Origin: Macrococcus brunensis
GTDB taxonomy: Bacteria > Bacillota > Bacilli > Staphylococcales > Staphylococcaceae
Length of the DNA: 64,000 nt
Direction: 5' to 3'
Assembly: GCF_004359615.1 (NCBI RefSeq)
Contig: NZ_SCWA01000014.1
Span: 1 to 64,000 of the forward strand
Part shown: piece after piece, positions 55,443-64,000 of the stretch
How the letters are laid out: every line of letters begins with the position of its first letter
How positions within the stretch are numbered: position 1 is the stretch's first letter
Made by a program: the position numbers and the translations under genes
Notes under the pieces: generated by a model
Database searches by the model: none
The model's input: the letters and a program-made list of their open reading frames with translations, nothing else
Told to the model about the DNA's origin: nothing

Positions 55443-56901
55443 TCTCGTACTACCGATCGTCATCCCTGCTATTATCTCCATCATTCTGATTTTTCTAGGC
55501 AAACAAGCGCTCACTAAACGAATGGTGGTCTTTGCCGGGGCTTTAATCACTCTTGTCTGTGCCAGTTTTAACCTCTGGAATGTCATGCAGCACGGCATTC
55601 AGTTTCTGGAACTCGGCAGCTGGCCAGTACCTTACAGCATTACGCTTACTGTCGATTATCTGTCAGCGGCATTTGTATTTACCTCTTCACTCATGATGAT
55701 TTTTATCATCGTCTATTCTTATCAATCTGTGTCATTTGAAAGAGAACGCTATTACTATTATTCTTCTCTCATGTTTATGCTGGCAGGATTGAATGGAGCA
55801 TTCTCTACAGGAGATATCTTCAACTTATTTGTTTTCTTTGAAGTCTTCCTGATGAGTTCTTATGTTCTGATGATTATCGGCGGCACAAAGATTCAGTTGC
55901 AGGAAAGCATTAAATACATTCTCGTCAATGTTATTTCCTCGTCATTCTTTGTACTGGCTGTAGCGATGCTTTACTCGGTTGTCGGTTCTTTGAACATGGC
56001 TGATATCAGCGTTAAGCTTGCTCAGTTAGGCGATCATTCAATTATCACGATCTGTGCGATACTCTTTATCTTTGTGTTTGCAACTAAAGCGGGTATGTTC
56101 CCTCTTTATTTCTGGTTGCCGGGCGCCTACTATGCGCCACCTATCGCGATTTTGACGATATTTGGTGCGCTGCTGACTAAAGTCGGTGTCTACGCCATTA
56201 TGAGAACCTACTCTCTTTTCTTCCCGACGGAGACAGTAGGAAATATCCTTTTAGTACTGGCGCTCCTGACTATCATATCAGGCTGTATCGGTGCGCTTGC
56301 TTACCGCGATATGAAGAAAATCATTATTTATAACATCATGATCGCGATAGGCGTCATTATCACAGGCGTCAGCCTCTTAACAGTTGACGGTATGCTCGGT
56401 GCGATTTACTACGTATTCCATGACATTATCATCAAGGCGGCGCTCTTTATGCTCGTCGGTGTGATTATACGTATCACGGGGCAGACGACGTTTGATAAAA
56501 CAGGCGGACTGATTAAACAATATCCATTACTCGGCTGGACTTTCTTCATCGCAGCACTATCGCTTGCAGGAATACCGCCGCTCAGTGGTTTTTATGGTAA
56601 GTATTATATCGTCAAAGCACTGTTCCAGGAGCAGCACATTATAGCGGCAGTTATCGTACTACTGAGTAGTCTTGTCGTACTCTACTCGGTCATCAGAATC
56701 TTCATCAACGTATTCTGGGGAAAACCGGGCGCTCTTATTCAGCATCCTCCTTATATGAAAATGATGGTCGTCAGCTTCCTTGTAACAATGCTTGCGGTTG
56801 CTTTTGGCTTCTATGCGGACCAACTGTTCCCGCTCTTCCATCAGGCTGCAGTCACTTTGACGGACACATCTGAATATACGAAAATACTGGAGGTGAAGTA
56901 A
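55432..56901 (+). CDS. mnhD: Mrp-type Na+/H+ antiporter subunit D
   Basis: A 489-residue NuoM/N-like proton-channel subunit with about 14 helices. The quinone-antiporter motif [22 protein letters not shown] lies near residue 225, and the helix [15 protein letters not shown] carries the key Glu near residue 137. The start lies 10 bp inside mnhC; the stop overlaps the mnhE ATG by one base. Confidence 0.96.
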   Translation: MSNSLVLPIVIPAIISIILIFLGKQALTKRMVVFAGALITLVCASFNLWNVMQHGIQFLELGSWPVPYSITLTVDYLSAAFVFTSSLMMIFIIVYSYQSVSFERERYYYYSSLMFMLAGLNGAFSTGDIFNLFVFFEVFLMSSYVLMIIGGTKIQLQESIKYILVNVISSSFFVLAVAMLYSVVGSLNMADISVKLAQLGDHSIITICAILFIFVFATKAGMFPLYFWLPGAYYAPPIAILTIFGALLTKVGVYAIMRTYSLFFPTETVGNILLVLALLTIISGCIGALAYRDMKKIIIYNIMIAIGVIITGVSLLTVDGMLGAIYYVFHDIIIKAALFMLVGVIIRITGQTTFDKTGGLIKQYPLLGWTFFIAALSLAGIPPLSGFYGKYYIVKALFQEQHIIAAVIVLLSSLVVLYSVIRIFINVFWGKPGALIQHPPYMKMMVVSFLVTMLAVAFGFYADQLFPLFHQAAVTLTDTSEYTKILEVK

Positions 56902-57380
56902 TGGCTATACAAGCATTGATCAATATACTTCTCACCGTATTATGGTGCCTGATTACATTATCATTTTCGTTCGGCAATATCGTACTTGGTTACCTTTTCG
57001 GCTTATTTGCTGTTTATGTCATGCGTAAGTTCCTGCCAGGCCGCTTTTACTTAAGACCTTTTGCAAAAGCACTTCGCTTAGGGTTTATATTCCTGGTCGA
57101 GTTGTTCAAGGCTAACCTGGATGTCTTGAAAATTGTACTGGCTAAAAAAATCGATATCGAACCTGCATTTTTCGCCTATCCGACAGAACTGACGAAAGAC
57201 TGGGAAATCTCGCTTTTGTCACTCCTTATAACCTTAACACCAGGCACAGTCGTGACAGCAGTCAGTGACGATAAAAAGACACTGTATATTCATGCGATAG
57301 ATTTCTCAAATCTTGAGGACGAAATAGAAGGAATACGCACTTCATTTGAAGCTGCTATCAAGGAGGTCGGTGTAAGATGA
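56901..57380 (+). CDS. mnhE: Mrp-type Na+/H+ antiporter subunit E
   Basis: A 159-residue subunit with two or three N-terminal helices and a soluble C-terminal domain ([23 protein letters not shown] near residue 112 is diagnostic). It is needed for assembly of the Mrp complex in Bacillus. Overlaps on both sides (TAATG, ATGA) tie it to mnhD and mnhF. Confidence 0.95.
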   Translation: MAIQALINILLTVLWCLITLSFSFGNIVLGYLFGLFAVYVMRKFLPGRFYLRPFAKALRLGFIFLVELFKANLDVLKIVLAKKIDIEPAFFAYPTELTKDWEISLLSLLITLTPGTVVTAVSDDKKTLYIHAIDFSNLEDEIEGIRTSFEAAIKEVGVR

Positions 57381-57661
57381 ATTATATCGCAGCAATTGGA
57401 CTCGTCATCGTATCAGTCAGTATACTCGGATTTCTGTATCGTGCGATTAAAGGCCCATCGATGGCTGACCGTGTCGTAGCGCTTGATGCAATAGGCATTG
57501 CACTTATGGCGGTTGTCGCACTTTTCTCGATTATACTGAATACGCAGTACTATATCAGCATCATCATGCTGCTTGCTGTCCTTTCATTCCTTGGAACTGT
57601 TTCGTTTGCCAAATTCATGGATAAAGGAGAGATCATTGAATATGAACGAGATGATTCTTAA
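57377..57661 (+). CDS. mnhF: Mrp-type Na+/H+ antiporter subunit F
   Basis: A 94-residue subunit with three helices and the motif [17 protein letters not shown] near residue 25, which carries the conserved Asp/Arg pair implicated in ion passage. It has an AAGGAGG ribosome site within mnhE and overlaps mnhG by 20 bp. Confidence 0.95.
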   Translation: MNYIAAIGLVIVSVSILGFLYRAIKGPSMADRVVALDAIGIALMAVVALFSIILNTQYYISIIMLLAVLSFLGTVSFAKFMDKGEIIEYERDDS

Positions 57662-57983
57662 CATCATAGCTGCAGTTTTTATTATGATTGGTTCATTACT
57701 CAGTTTAGTCGCTGCTATCGGTTTATTCCGCCTGCCAGATGTTTATACACGCGCGCATGCTGCGAGTAAAGCCGCAACGCTTGGCGTCATGTTCATCATG
57801 ATTGGTGTCATGTTCTTCTTTCTGGCAAAAGATCATTTCTTTCAGCCTGCTCTTCTGCTGGCCGTCCTGTTTATCTTTATGACTGGTCCGATTGGTGGAC
57901 ACCTGCTTATGCGGACGGCTTATCATGACGGCGTCAAATATACGGATAAAACAGTTCGTGATGACTTAAAGGATGCAGAGTAG
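57642..57983 (+). CDS. mnhG: Mrp-type Na+/H+ antiporter subunit G
   Basis: Last gene of the operon. The 113-residue subunit has three helices and the motif [20 protein letters not shown] (near 28) that defines MnhG. The ATG at 57642 follows AAAGGAGAG and overlaps mnhF. A repeat array and then a strong terminator follow, so the array is transcribed with the operon. Confidence 0.95.
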   Translation: MNEMILNIIAAVFIMIGSLLSLVAAIGLFRLPDVYTRAHAASKAATLGVMFIMIGVMFFFLAKDHFFQPALLLAVLFIFMTGPIGGHLLMRTAYHDGVKYTDKTVRDDLKDAE

Positions 57984-58000
57984 GATTTTTTAGTTGAAGA

Positions 58001-58218
58001 GTTACTGGCGATAAATCTCTTTTATCGCTGATAACTTGAAGATTTGGTGCCTTTTCATGGAGTTACTGGCGATAAATCTCTTTTATCGCTGATAACTTGA
58101 AGATTTGATGCCTTTTCATGGAGTTACTGGTGACAAATCTCTCTTATCGCTGATAACTTGAAGATTTGATGCCTTTTCATGGAGTTACTGGCGATAAACC
58201 TCTTTTATCGCTGATAAC
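58001..58218. repeat. four copies of the 35-bp palindrome, 61-bp period
   Basis: Copies start at 58001, 58062, 58123 and 58184. Each runs GTTACTGGCGATAAA, a 5-nt centre, then TTTATCGCTGATAAC, with small variation (copy 3 has TGGTGACAAA). The three spacers are 26 nt and nearly identical (TTGAAGATTTGRTGCC then TTTTCATGGA). The element also occurs at 29932-30027 in reverse orientation. It lies between the mnhG stop and the shared terminator, so it belongs to the 3' end of the mnh transcript. Confidence 0.92.
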
Positions 58219-58244
58219 TTTCTCTGATCACCTATATCAACAAC

Positions 58245-58283
58245 AAAAAATGCGATTCACCATCATGGTGAATCGCATTTTTT
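58245..58283. terminator. bidirectional terminator mnh operon / menI-like gene
   Basis: Perfect 17-bp stem (AAAAAATGCGATTCACC and its complement) with an ATCAT loop, A and T runs on either side, between convergent genes. Confidence 0.95.
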
Positions 58284-58678
58284 TATCTTTTATCTTTAAC
58301 AGCTATTGTACAGCGCGCTATCGATACTAAGCGCTCCTCAGCAGTCACGCGTACTTCCCATACTTGAGTCGATTTTCCATGATGCAGTACGATCGCTTTC
58401 GCATAGACTCGTCCTTCTCTCACTGAAGAGATATGATTCGCATTGATTTCAAGTCCGAAGGCAAGCGACTGATTCAAATCTATTAAGTCAGCTGCGCCTA
58501 GAGAAGCTGCTGTCTCGCATAAAGCGACTGTCGCACCGCCGTGCAGAAAGCCGAATGGCTGTCTCACTTTGTCTGTGACAGGCATGCTGATACAGAGTTC
58601 ACCAGGCTGTCTTTCTTCCAGCTGCATCTCAAAATGAGAAAGCATATTCTGCTGTTCAAACAATGCTTCAAAATTCAT
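58283..58678 (-). CDS. hotdog-fold acyl-CoA thioesterase (MenI/YuxO-like)
   Basis: A 131-residue PaaI-type thioesterase: the hotdog motif QPFGFLHGGATVALCETAASLGA (near residue 40) contains the catalytic acidic residue. In Bacillus, yuxO (menI, 1,4-dihydroxy-2-naphthoyl-CoA hydrolase of menaquinone synthesis) lies next to the mrp operon. The same adjacency here makes that role the best guess. It follows the yuiF-like gene by 16 bp. Confidence 0.82.
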   Translation of the reverse strand: MNFEALFEQQNMLSHFEMQLEERQPGELCISMPVTDKVRQPFGFLHGGATVALCETAASLGAADLIDLNQSLAFGLEINANHISSVREGRVYAKAIVLHHGKSTQVWEVRVTAEERLVSIARCTIAVKDKR

Positions 58679-58694
58679 CCTCTCACCTCATCTA

Positions 58695-60005
58695 CTATAG
58701 TATCATGGCTGCAATATAGCCGAAAACAAGAAGCGGGATATTAAAGAGCATAAATGTCGGTACACATGTATCCCAGATGTGGTCATGCTGGCCGTCCATA
58801 TTGAGTCCTGCTGTCGGACCAAGTGTAGAATCACTGGCCGGACTGCCGGCATCTCCTAGTGCACCTGCTGTCCCGATAATACTGATCAGTGCGAGCGGGC
58901 TGAGCCCGATCTGCTGACCAAAAGGAATGAACAGCGCTGCAATAATGGGAATCGTTGCAAATGAAGAACCGATACCCAATGTGATGATGAGTCCTGCAAT
59001 CAGCATGAAGATAATACTGAGCGATTTGTCACCATTCGTGATATTCACCATGCCATGCACAAGAGATTCTACCTGGTCGGAATGATTCATCACATTGGCG
59101 AAGCCGTTCGCTGTCAGCATCACAACACCGATATAAGCCATAATCTTAATCCCTGAAACGAGTTCATTATCAAGGGTTTTCCAGTCATAGACACGGAACA
59201 GGAAAAATATAAGAATTCCCGCTAATGCGCCGAAGATCATCGATTCAGTCAGTAGCTGAACAATGAATGTCGTGACAATGGCAAAGATAGTAACAAAGAC
59301 CGTATAGCGACTGATTTCCTTCACTTCAAAAGTTTCACTGGCAGACTGCCTGTAATCGCGTGGTTTACGGTAAAGAAAAATTCCAGTCACTAAACCGAAC
59401 ACAAAGCCCATAGACGGAATCAGCATGGCTTTCCAGATATCATCAAACTGGATGGCATAATTTGCCTGATCAAACCCCTTCTTGATAATCTCGTGAAAGA
59501 TGTGACCGAAACCAAACGGCAGCAATGTATAAGGAAAACAAAGTCCGAATGTCAGAACTACAGCTATCATTCTTCTATCCAGCTTCAGTTCATTGAATAA
59601 ACTTAAGAGCGGCGGAATGACAATCGGTATGAATGCGATATGGATAGGTAGAATATTCTGTGACATACATGCAAGAATCAGTAAACTGACCACTATCACT
59701 ACTTTTGTCCAGACTCTCGTTTTGACTGTACTGTCCTGCTTAATCATGCGGATAATGCGTTCTACGAAATAATCTGTGATACCGCTATATGAGATTAAGG
59801 CAGCAAAGCCTCCCAGAAGGGCGTAACTGAGTGCCACTTCTGCACCATCGCCAATGCCTGCCGTAAAATAGCTGATGGTATCAGCAAGGCTCATATGGGC
59901 AGTCAGACCCCCTACTAATGCACCGATAAATAATGACAACACGACATTCAGCCTGCAGAGACTGAGGACAATCATCACAATAACTGCTATTAAAACAGCA
60001 TTCAT
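58695..60005 (-). CDS. Na+/H+ antiporter superfamily permease (YuiF-like)
   Basis: A 436-residue ion-transporter-superfamily protein with about 11-12 helices. Conserved parts are SYALLGGFAALISYSG near 60 and GTAGALGDAGSPASDSTLGPTAGLN near 395. It resembles Bacillus YuiF, which lies in the same yui/yum neighbourhood. It may exchange Na+ and H+ or carry an amino acid; the sequence does not decide. The ATG at 60005 follows AAAAGGGGTG. Confidence 0.85.
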   Translation of the reverse strand: MNAVLIAVIVMIVLSLCRLNVVLSLFIGALVGGLTAHMSLADTISYFTAGIGDGAEVALSYALLGGFAALISYSGITDYFVERIIRMIKQDSTVKTRVWTKVVIVVSLLILACMSQNILPIHIAFIPIVIPPLLSLFNELKLDRRMIAVVLTFGLCFPYTLLPFGFGHIFHEIIKKGFDQANYAIQFDDIWKAMLIPSMGFVFGLVTGIFLYRKPRDYRQSASETFEVKEISRYTVFVTIFAIVTTFIVQLLTESMIFGALAGILIFFLFRVYDWKTLDNELVSGIKIMAYIGVVMLTANGFANVMNHSDQVESLVHGMVNITNGDKSLSIIFMLIAGLIITLGIGSSFATIPIIAALFIPFGQQIGLSPLALISIIGTAGALGDAGSPASDSTLGPTAGLNMDGQHDHIWDTCVPTFMLFNIPLLVFGYIAAMIL

Positions 60006-60170
60006 TTTAACACCCCTTTTATGATTTACTTTATCTTGGTAAAGTACTACCATACTAAAGTAAATGAAAATTTATACTTTGTCAACTGTTATTATTTCTC
60101 GGATCAGTTCGACCTGATATTTAAGGGGTAGTAAGTGTGTCATTTCTGCTATAGTGAATGTTTCTCCAAA

Positions 60171-61037
60171 TTAATCTGCTAAATAGTCATAAGAAAGAAT
60201 AGATGACTGACGATATTTTGATGCAAAGAGCTGATAGTGAGGATTCTGCATACGATATCGGAGCGCTGCACTGCTCGGACGTTTCATGCCGTAAAACGTG
60301 ATTTTCTGACTATCCTCAGGTAAATATTCAAGCACGACAGGCTGAGTGTTATATTGCAGACCGTAATGAATCAAATCATCAAGGATGGCCAGTCGCACTG
60401 ACTGAAGGGTAACGTTTTTACCATTTCGTGCGATACGTCTTTCTTCACTCACCTGGTCTTCATACTCTACTGTCAGGACAACTGTATCTGCAGTTGCTGC
60501 GAGCAGCACGGACTGAAATAAATCAGGATGCAGCACAATCACGACCTGTTTTGCATGTTCATCTGTACGCCATTCAGTGATTTTGACTTTATGATGATAA
60601 TAGGTCAGGGGTAACATCTGATACATCTCATGCTCGCTAAGTTCATGTGCTTCAAGTTTCTGTTCAGGCAGCTCTTCGTGATAACCTAAGACTTCTGCAT
60701 GTGGCCACTTGTTCTTAATCGTCCAGTACAATCCTGATACATCCATATAATGAGCAAGAGTCGACAAATCAACAGTCAGCTCTATATCTGAAGGATATGC
60801 CATGATTCTGTCATGCAGGAGCAGTTCATCTTCAGTGGTGTATCGTTTTGGATTACCCGCTGCAATACCTATAAGTCGCATCTTGTCACAATGGACATCC
60901 AGTTCTTTTTCCTTGTTTTGATAAGCGCGCTCTATCTGTTCATCAATCCAGTGAATACCTGTCTGCTGCCACTGATTATATTGAAAAGGTAAAAAGCACA
61001 TATAGACTGACTCTATATGTGCCTGTGGGTTAGTCAT
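60171..61037 (-). CDS. conserved-looking soluble protein of unknown function
   Basis: Not recognised. A 288-residue cytosolic protein with no membrane segment, rich in His and Tyr (for example TYYHHKVKITEW near 145). An alternating alpha/beta pattern and a positively charged C-terminus (KRPSSAALRYRMQNPHYQ) are visible. No nucleotide- or metal-binding signature is evident. It lies 2-12 bp after the yuiB-like gene, downstream of ndh, and is probably co-transcribed with yuiB. The ATG at 61037 has the best spacing from AGGAGTG. Confidence 0.7.
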   Translation of the reverse strand: MTNPQAHIESVYMCFLPFQYNQWQQTGIHWIDEQIERAYQNKEKELDVHCDKMRLIGIAAGNPKRYTTEDELLLHDRIMAYPSDIELTVDLSTLAHYMDVSGLYWTIKNKWPHAEVLGYHEELPEQKLEAHELSEHEMYQMLPLTYYHHKVKITEWRTDEHAKQVVIVLHPDLFQSVLLAATADTVVLTVEYEDQVSEERRIARNGKNVTLQSVRLAILDDLIHYGLQYNTQPVVLEYLPEDSQKITFYGMKRPSSAALRYRMQNPHYQLFASKYRQSSILSYDYLAD

Positions 61038-61048
61038 ATTCATCACTC

Positions 61049-61369
61049 CTAGAACATCGTATAACCGCTACGACGTAAGTTTCTGATTACAATACCGGCT
61101 GTGACAGCACCTACTAATCCTGCAGAAAGCATGATGATATCAGCTGGTAAAAGATGAGTCAGACCGCGCCATAGCTGGCTGAACGCATAACGTGGTTTCA
61201 AGATGTAGTCTGCTGTCGAAATCTTATCCACAATAGCGAAGACCACAAATGGATAAAAAGCAGTCATGATCCATGTTGATTTAAGCAGCATGTTTAATAT
61301 AAAGGCAATCCCGAAGAATAATACGAAAAATAGTACGACACTGATAATTAACTGGACTAAGGCAGTCAT
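61049..61369 (-). CDS. YuiB-like membrane protein
   Basis: A 106-residue protein with three helices (about 5-27, 33-48 and 75-95). It resembles Bacillus YuiB, which is also encoded near the NADH dehydrogenase gene yumB and yuiF. Function unknown. The start follows AGGAGGAAAC. Confidence 0.78.
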   Translation of the reverse strand: MTALVQLIISVVLFFVLFFGIAFILNMLLKSTWIMTAFYPFVVFAIVDKISTADYILKPRYAFSQLWRGLTHLLPADIIMLSAGLVGAVTAGIVIRNLRRSGYTMF

Positions 61370-61460
61370 TGTTTCCTCCTCATGTTACAAAAAAAGTCAT
61401 TGCACCTATTATAGCATGAAATATTAATGAGGTATTTAAAAGACTTCTCTCAAAACAAAA

Positions 61461-61489
61461 AAACAGGACACTTAGAAAGAGTCCTGTTT
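61461..61489 (-). terminator. ndh terminator
   Basis: Perfect 9-bp stem AAACAGGAC / GTCCTGTTT with an 11-nt loop and a TTTTTTTGTTTTG tail on the minus strand, 10 bp after ndh. Confidence 0.9.
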
Positions 61490-61498
61490 CACTGGAAC

Positions 61499-62716
61499 TT
61501 ATAAGAATTTACCTTTTTTAAGCGCTAAGCCCGTACCACCGAGTTTGAAAACAGCACGTGTGTCGATTACTTTTTTCATGAATGCTGCTTTTTTACCAGT
61601 GATTTCTTTACCCATTACAACACCAACGCCGTCGTTAGCGCCAAGAGATGCAACTGTACCTCTTTCGTTATAGACGAATGTACCAAGCGGCTGGTTGTTG
61701 AGTAACTTAACGATTGCGTCAGCAGTGAATTCACCTTGCTGCATAGCGATCTGAGCAGTTGTCGGATAAGGGCGTTTGTTGTCGCCTTCGCCTGCCATAA
61801 CTGCTGAGCAGTCACCGATAACAAAGATATCATCGTAACCATCGATACGGTTATCTTCACGTACAACGATACGTCCACGTTTTACGCCTTCGAATGATTC
61901 TTCCATCAATTTGCTACCACGTACACCTGCAGCCCAGATGACTGTGTTAGCATAAAGCTGTTCTTCCTGTTCGCCGTTTTTCACAACGAAACCATGTTCA
62001 TTTGCAGCAACGATTGGTGTTGCAATTTTGAACTCAACACCACGAGCTTCAAGGTATTCTACAACGTAGTTAACCAGTTCATCTGAAAACATTGGTAACA
62101 TTTTAGGCGCTGCTTCTACACAAGTTAATTTAACTTTAGCTGGGTCAACACCATATTTTTTGCACAGCTCAGGTACGCGGTCAGTTAACTCACCTAATAA
62201 TTCGATACCTGTGAAACCAGCACCACCTACAAGGATAGCAAGATCTTTGTCGTCTTTGTCTGTGCTTTGTGCGTAATGAGCAAAACGTTCTTCAATGTGT
62301 TTTGCGATACGGCGAGAAGTATTCACGTTTTCAATTTGGAATGCATGTTCTTTCATGCCGCTGATACCGAACGTTTCTGATTCGAAACCAAGTGCTACAA
62401 CTAAGATATCGAAATGGAAGATACCGTTAGTTGTTTCAACAGTTTTTTCGTCACGGTTGATTTTAGTCACTTCTGCTTTTACGAAATCAACTTTAGAAGC
62501 GTCTACTACGCTAGCAATCGGATAAAGTACATCTTGAGTTTTTAATGTACCTGCAGATGCTTCGTGTAACCAAGTTGCTTCGTAGTGATAATCATTTTTG
62601 TTGATTAAAGTGATATCACAATCCTGTGCTGAAACTTTTTTCTGTAATTTTGTGATTGTTTGTAAGCCGGCGTAACCCGCACCAAGTACAACAACTTTTT
62701 TTCTTTCAAAGCCCAT
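61499..62716 (-). CDS. ndh: type II NADH dehydrogenase
   Basis: Single-subunit, non-proton-pumping NADH:menaquinone oxidoreductase at the inner face of the membrane. The 405-residue flavoprotein has the FAD fold [13 protein letters not shown], an NAD fold [16 protein letters not shown] (near 160), the second FAD motif VIGDCSAV (near 295), and [10 protein letters not shown], typical of NDH-2. The C-terminal membrane-binding helix region is short and basic. It is YumB-like in context. Its promoter carries a TGTGA-N6-TCACA palindrome (62745-62762), so control by Fnr and/or Rex is likely. Confidence 0.93.
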   Translation of the reverse strand: MGFERKKVVVLGAGYAGLQTITKLQKKVSAQDCDITLINKNDYHYEATWLHEASAGTLKTQDVLYPIASVVDASKVDFVKAEVTKINRDEKTVETTNGIFHFDILVVALGFESETFGISGMKEHAFQIENVNTSRRIAKHIEERFAHYAQSTDKDDKDLAILVGGAGFTGIELLGELTDRVPELCKKYGVDPAKVKLTCVEAAPKMLPMFSDELVNYVVEYLEARGVEFKIATPIVAANEHGFVVKNGEQEEQLYANTVIWAAGVRGSKLMEESFEGVKRGRIVVREDNRIDGYDDIFVIGDCSAVMAGEGDNKRPYPTTAQIAMQQGEFTADAIVKLLNNQPLGTFVYNERGTVASLGANDGVGVVMGKEITGKKAAFMKKVIDTRAVFKLGGTGLALKKGKFL

Positions 62717-62744
62717 TATATTCACCCATCTTATTTTTATTTTA

Positions 62745-62762
62745 TTGTGATTTTTATCACAT
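62745..62762. promoter_or_regulatory. Fnr/Rex-type palindrome in the ndh leader
   Basis: TTGTGATTTTTATCACAT contains a perfect TGTGA-N6-TCACA (Fnr/ArcR consensus) and is one base short of the Rex form TTGTGA-N6-TCACAA. It lies 29 bp before the ndh ATG and, by the promoter below, downstream of the transcription start. That position suggests repression. Confidence 0.8.
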
Positions 62763-62787
62763 ATTGAATTTAAATCATTCCACTATA

Positions 62788-62816
62788 ATAATAATATTAA
62801 AATCTGGAATATTCAA
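62788..62816 (-). promoter_or_regulatory. probable ndh promoter
   Basis: Minus-strand TTGAAT (62811-62816), 17 nt, TATTAT (62788-62793). The start would be near 62781, placing the Fnr/Rex palindrome at about +19 to +36. Alternative -10 sequences exist in this AT-rich stretch. Confidence 0.5.
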
Positions 62817-62825
62817 CATATAAAA

Positions 62826-63182
62826 CTAACAGTTTTCCGGTGTTCCCGCTACTTCACGAGTTCTAAAAGAGCTGCCACAGCCACATGAAGCAATGGCATT
62901 CGGATTATCAATGGCAAAACCGCCGCCCATGAGTGATTGTTTAAAGTCGACAATTGTCCCCTTTAATATGGGTGCATCTGTTTGATTAACGAGTACTTTA
63001 ACACCATAAAATGTCAAAATTTCGTCATTTTCTCCTGGCGCTTCTTCTGCGCTCATACCATACGACAGACCTGTACAGCCGCCACCTTTTACTGAAATCT
63101 TTAAATAGCCGTCCGGCATACCGTTTTTCTCCATCATATCTTTCACTTCATAAGCAGCCGCTTCTGTTAATGTAATTGACAT
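62826..63182 (-). CDS. A-type Fe-S cluster carrier (HesB/IscA/YutM-like)
   Basis: A 118-residue carrier that passes Fe-S clusters to apo-proteins. The three cysteines are in place: GGGCTGLSYGM near residue 37 and SCGCGSSF near 105. The ATG at 63182 follows TAGGAGG; the longer frame starts upstream of it. It follows yuzB by 11 bp and is likely co-transcribed. No terminator is obvious before the ndh promoter. Confidence 0.92.
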   Translation of the reverse strand: MSITLTEAAAYEVKDMMEKNGMPDGYLKISVKGGGCTGLSYGMSAEEAPGENDEILTFYGVKVLVNQTDAPILKGTIVDFKQSLMGGGFAIDNPNAIASCGCGSSFRTREVAGTPENC

Positions 63183-63193
63183 TTTTCTACCTC

Positions 63194-63430
63194 CTAAAAC
63201 ATCCATGTTTCTTCTATATGTTTATAAATATTGGCAAGGAGTTGTTCCGGGTTCTCCCCTGCCACATAATCTCCGTTCACCAATGCATAAAGTTCGTTGT
63301 TGCATTGTCCGCAGTAAGTCAGACATCCATACTCCAGACAGTCAATATTAGGGTCTTTTTCGAGCGCATCAAATACAACCTGACCGCCTTTAGCAAGATT
63401 TGAGATACAGAATTCGACGATCGGATTCAT
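63194..63430 (-). CDS. DUF1450 protein (YuzB-like)
   Basis: A 78-residue protein with a Cys-rich thioredoxin-like pattern: Cys8, then [13 protein letters not shown] near residues 31-43, typical of the YuzB/UPF0349 family. This suggests a metal or Fe-S site, fitting its position before an Fe-S carrier. The start follows GAGGTGAGCC. It is divergent from yutJ. Confidence 0.88.
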   Translation of the reverse strand: MNPIVEFCISNLAKGGQVVFDALEKDPNIDCLEYGCLTYCGQCNNELYALVNGDYVAGENPEQLLANIYKHIEETWMF

Positions 63431-63540
63431 GGCTCACCTCTATTTTCAGATATTTCTACTATTCAATCGTATAATATATTATAATTTAAGCGTACATAAA
63501 AAAATAGGATTTTGACTCATGTAAGAAAAGGGGATTATAA

Positions 63541-64000
63541 ATGAAGAATCTTGTTTTACTTGGCGGCGGCTACGGCAATATGCGCGTGATGCAGCGTCTG
63601 CTTCCAGATGCCTTACCAGACGAATATTCAATCACACTGATTGACCGCGCACCTTTCCATGGTTTAAAGACAGAATTTTACGCGCTGGCAGCAGGAACTG
63701 AATCTGATAAAGACGTCCGTGTGGAATTTCCTAAAGATGCACGCCTTAATTTTGCATACGGAGAAATCACTTCTATCGATCTGGATAAACAGATCGTCTC
63801 TATGGGCGAAACCCACGTCGATTACGATGAACTGATTATCGGTCTTGGCTGTGAGGATAAATATCATAATGTGCCGGGCGCTGATGAATTTACATATAGT
63901 ATTCAGTCAATCATGCAGGCGCGTGACACTTACAGCGCAATCGCCGACCTTCCTTCAGGGAGCACTGTAGGCGTAGTGGGTGCTGGATTAAGCGGTATTG
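63541..64000 (+). CDS. NAD(P)/FAD-dependent oxidoreductase (YutJ-like), cut by the window end
   Basis: The first 153 codons show an FAD fold (VLLGGGYGNMRVMQ) and the start of the NAD fold (GVVGAGLSGI) at the edge. The layout is that of an NDH-2-like flavoprotein; in Bacillus yutJ is beside yuzB. Residues between, LIGLGCE and the KTEFYALAAG segment, also fit. The ribosome site AAAAGGGGAT is identical to that of rocD and fully complementary to RsaE. The electron acceptor is unknown. Confidence 0.88.
   Translation, partial: MKNLVLLGGGYGNMRVMQRLLPDALPDEYSITLIDRAPFHGLKTEFYALAAGTESDKDVRVEFPKDARLNFAYGEITSIDLDKQIVSMGETHVDYDELIIGLGCEDKYHNVPGADEFTYSIQSIMQARDTYSAIADLPSGSTVGVVGAGLSGI

Noticed and set aside
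58001-58218. CRISPR-like look: 35-bp repeats separated by 26-bp spacers
   Set aside because: The spacers are almost identical to one another, the repeat is palindromic throughout, there are only four copies, and no cas genes are near. It is a tandem repeat, not a CRISPR array.

Overview
The window reads as ordinary chromosome of a low-G+C Gram-positive bacterium of the family Staphylococcaceae. The gene order closely follows the Staphylococcus aureus chromosome from the ndh/mnh region to fabI. Several features point away from Staphylococcus proper and towards Macrococcus or a close relative: a Bacillus-type fnr gene, a catalytically intact second signal peptidase, a rocA-rocD-gudB cluster, and a deleted argG/argH region. 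The genus is an inference from recalled synteny and protein similarity, not from a database search. No prophage, transposase, integrase, CRISPR array, rRNA or tRNA gene was seen.

Layout. 0.2-7.5 kb: fabI, a CPA2 antiporter, a pseudouridine synthase, NAD kinase, RelQ alarmone synthetase, UPF0738, then (plus strand) a CYTH protein, truncated haemoglobin and spxH. 7.5-7.9 kb: an intergenic region with two covarying hairpin repeats and, on the minus strand, the conserved small RNA RsaE/RoxS. 7.9-13.2 kb: pepF, coiA, mecA, spx, then trpS. 13.3-19.4 kb: the oppBCDFA peptide-uptake operon with CodY-type boxes. 19.9-27.3 kb: DUF3899, fabH-fabF, med, yjzD, clpB (CtsR box) and fnr. 27.3-33.8 kb: a DUF59 Fe-S protein, a Cof-type HAD phosphatase, CoA-disulfide reductase, a glycosidase-like pseudoenzyme, yisL, yisK and an unknown membrane protein. 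33.8-43.8 kb: addAB, two signal peptidases, a TVP38 protein and pgi. 43.8-50.0 kb: a 41-bp tandem repeat array, an argG remnant, an iron-type alcohol dehydrogenase, gudB, rocD and rocA. 50.2-58.2 kb: an S1 protein, DUF1871, cyclophilin, kapB, the seven-gene mnh/mrp antiporter operon and a 61-bp repeat array. 58.3-64 kb: a menI-like thioesterase, a yuiF-type antiporter, an unknown protein, yuiB, type II NADH dehydrogenase, an A-type Fe-S carrier, yuzB and the start of yutJ.

How the parts may work together. The window is rich in redox and nitrogen control. It has Fnr with a C-terminal Fe-S cysteine cluster and a TGTGA-N6-TCACA box in front of ndh. RsaE has C-rich loops complementary to the ribosome-binding sites of rocD and yutJ. 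There is a cre site before gudB, CodY boxes before opp genes, and an ARG box before the broken argG. Biosynthesis of arginine appears lost here while ornithine/glutamate catabolism is clustered. Two FapR-type operators sit before fabI and fabH. Spx, SpxH, MecA and ClpB form a proteolysis/stress set.

The least explained material is non-coding. A 35-bp imperfect palindrome is arrayed with a fixed 61-bp period at two sites 28 kb apart in opposite orientation. A different 41-bp palindromic array (4.25 copies) precedes argG. A pair of 62-bp hairpin units with compensating stem changes lies next to RsaE. The best protein oddity is a membrane-anchored GH13-like protein that has lost its catalytic residues.
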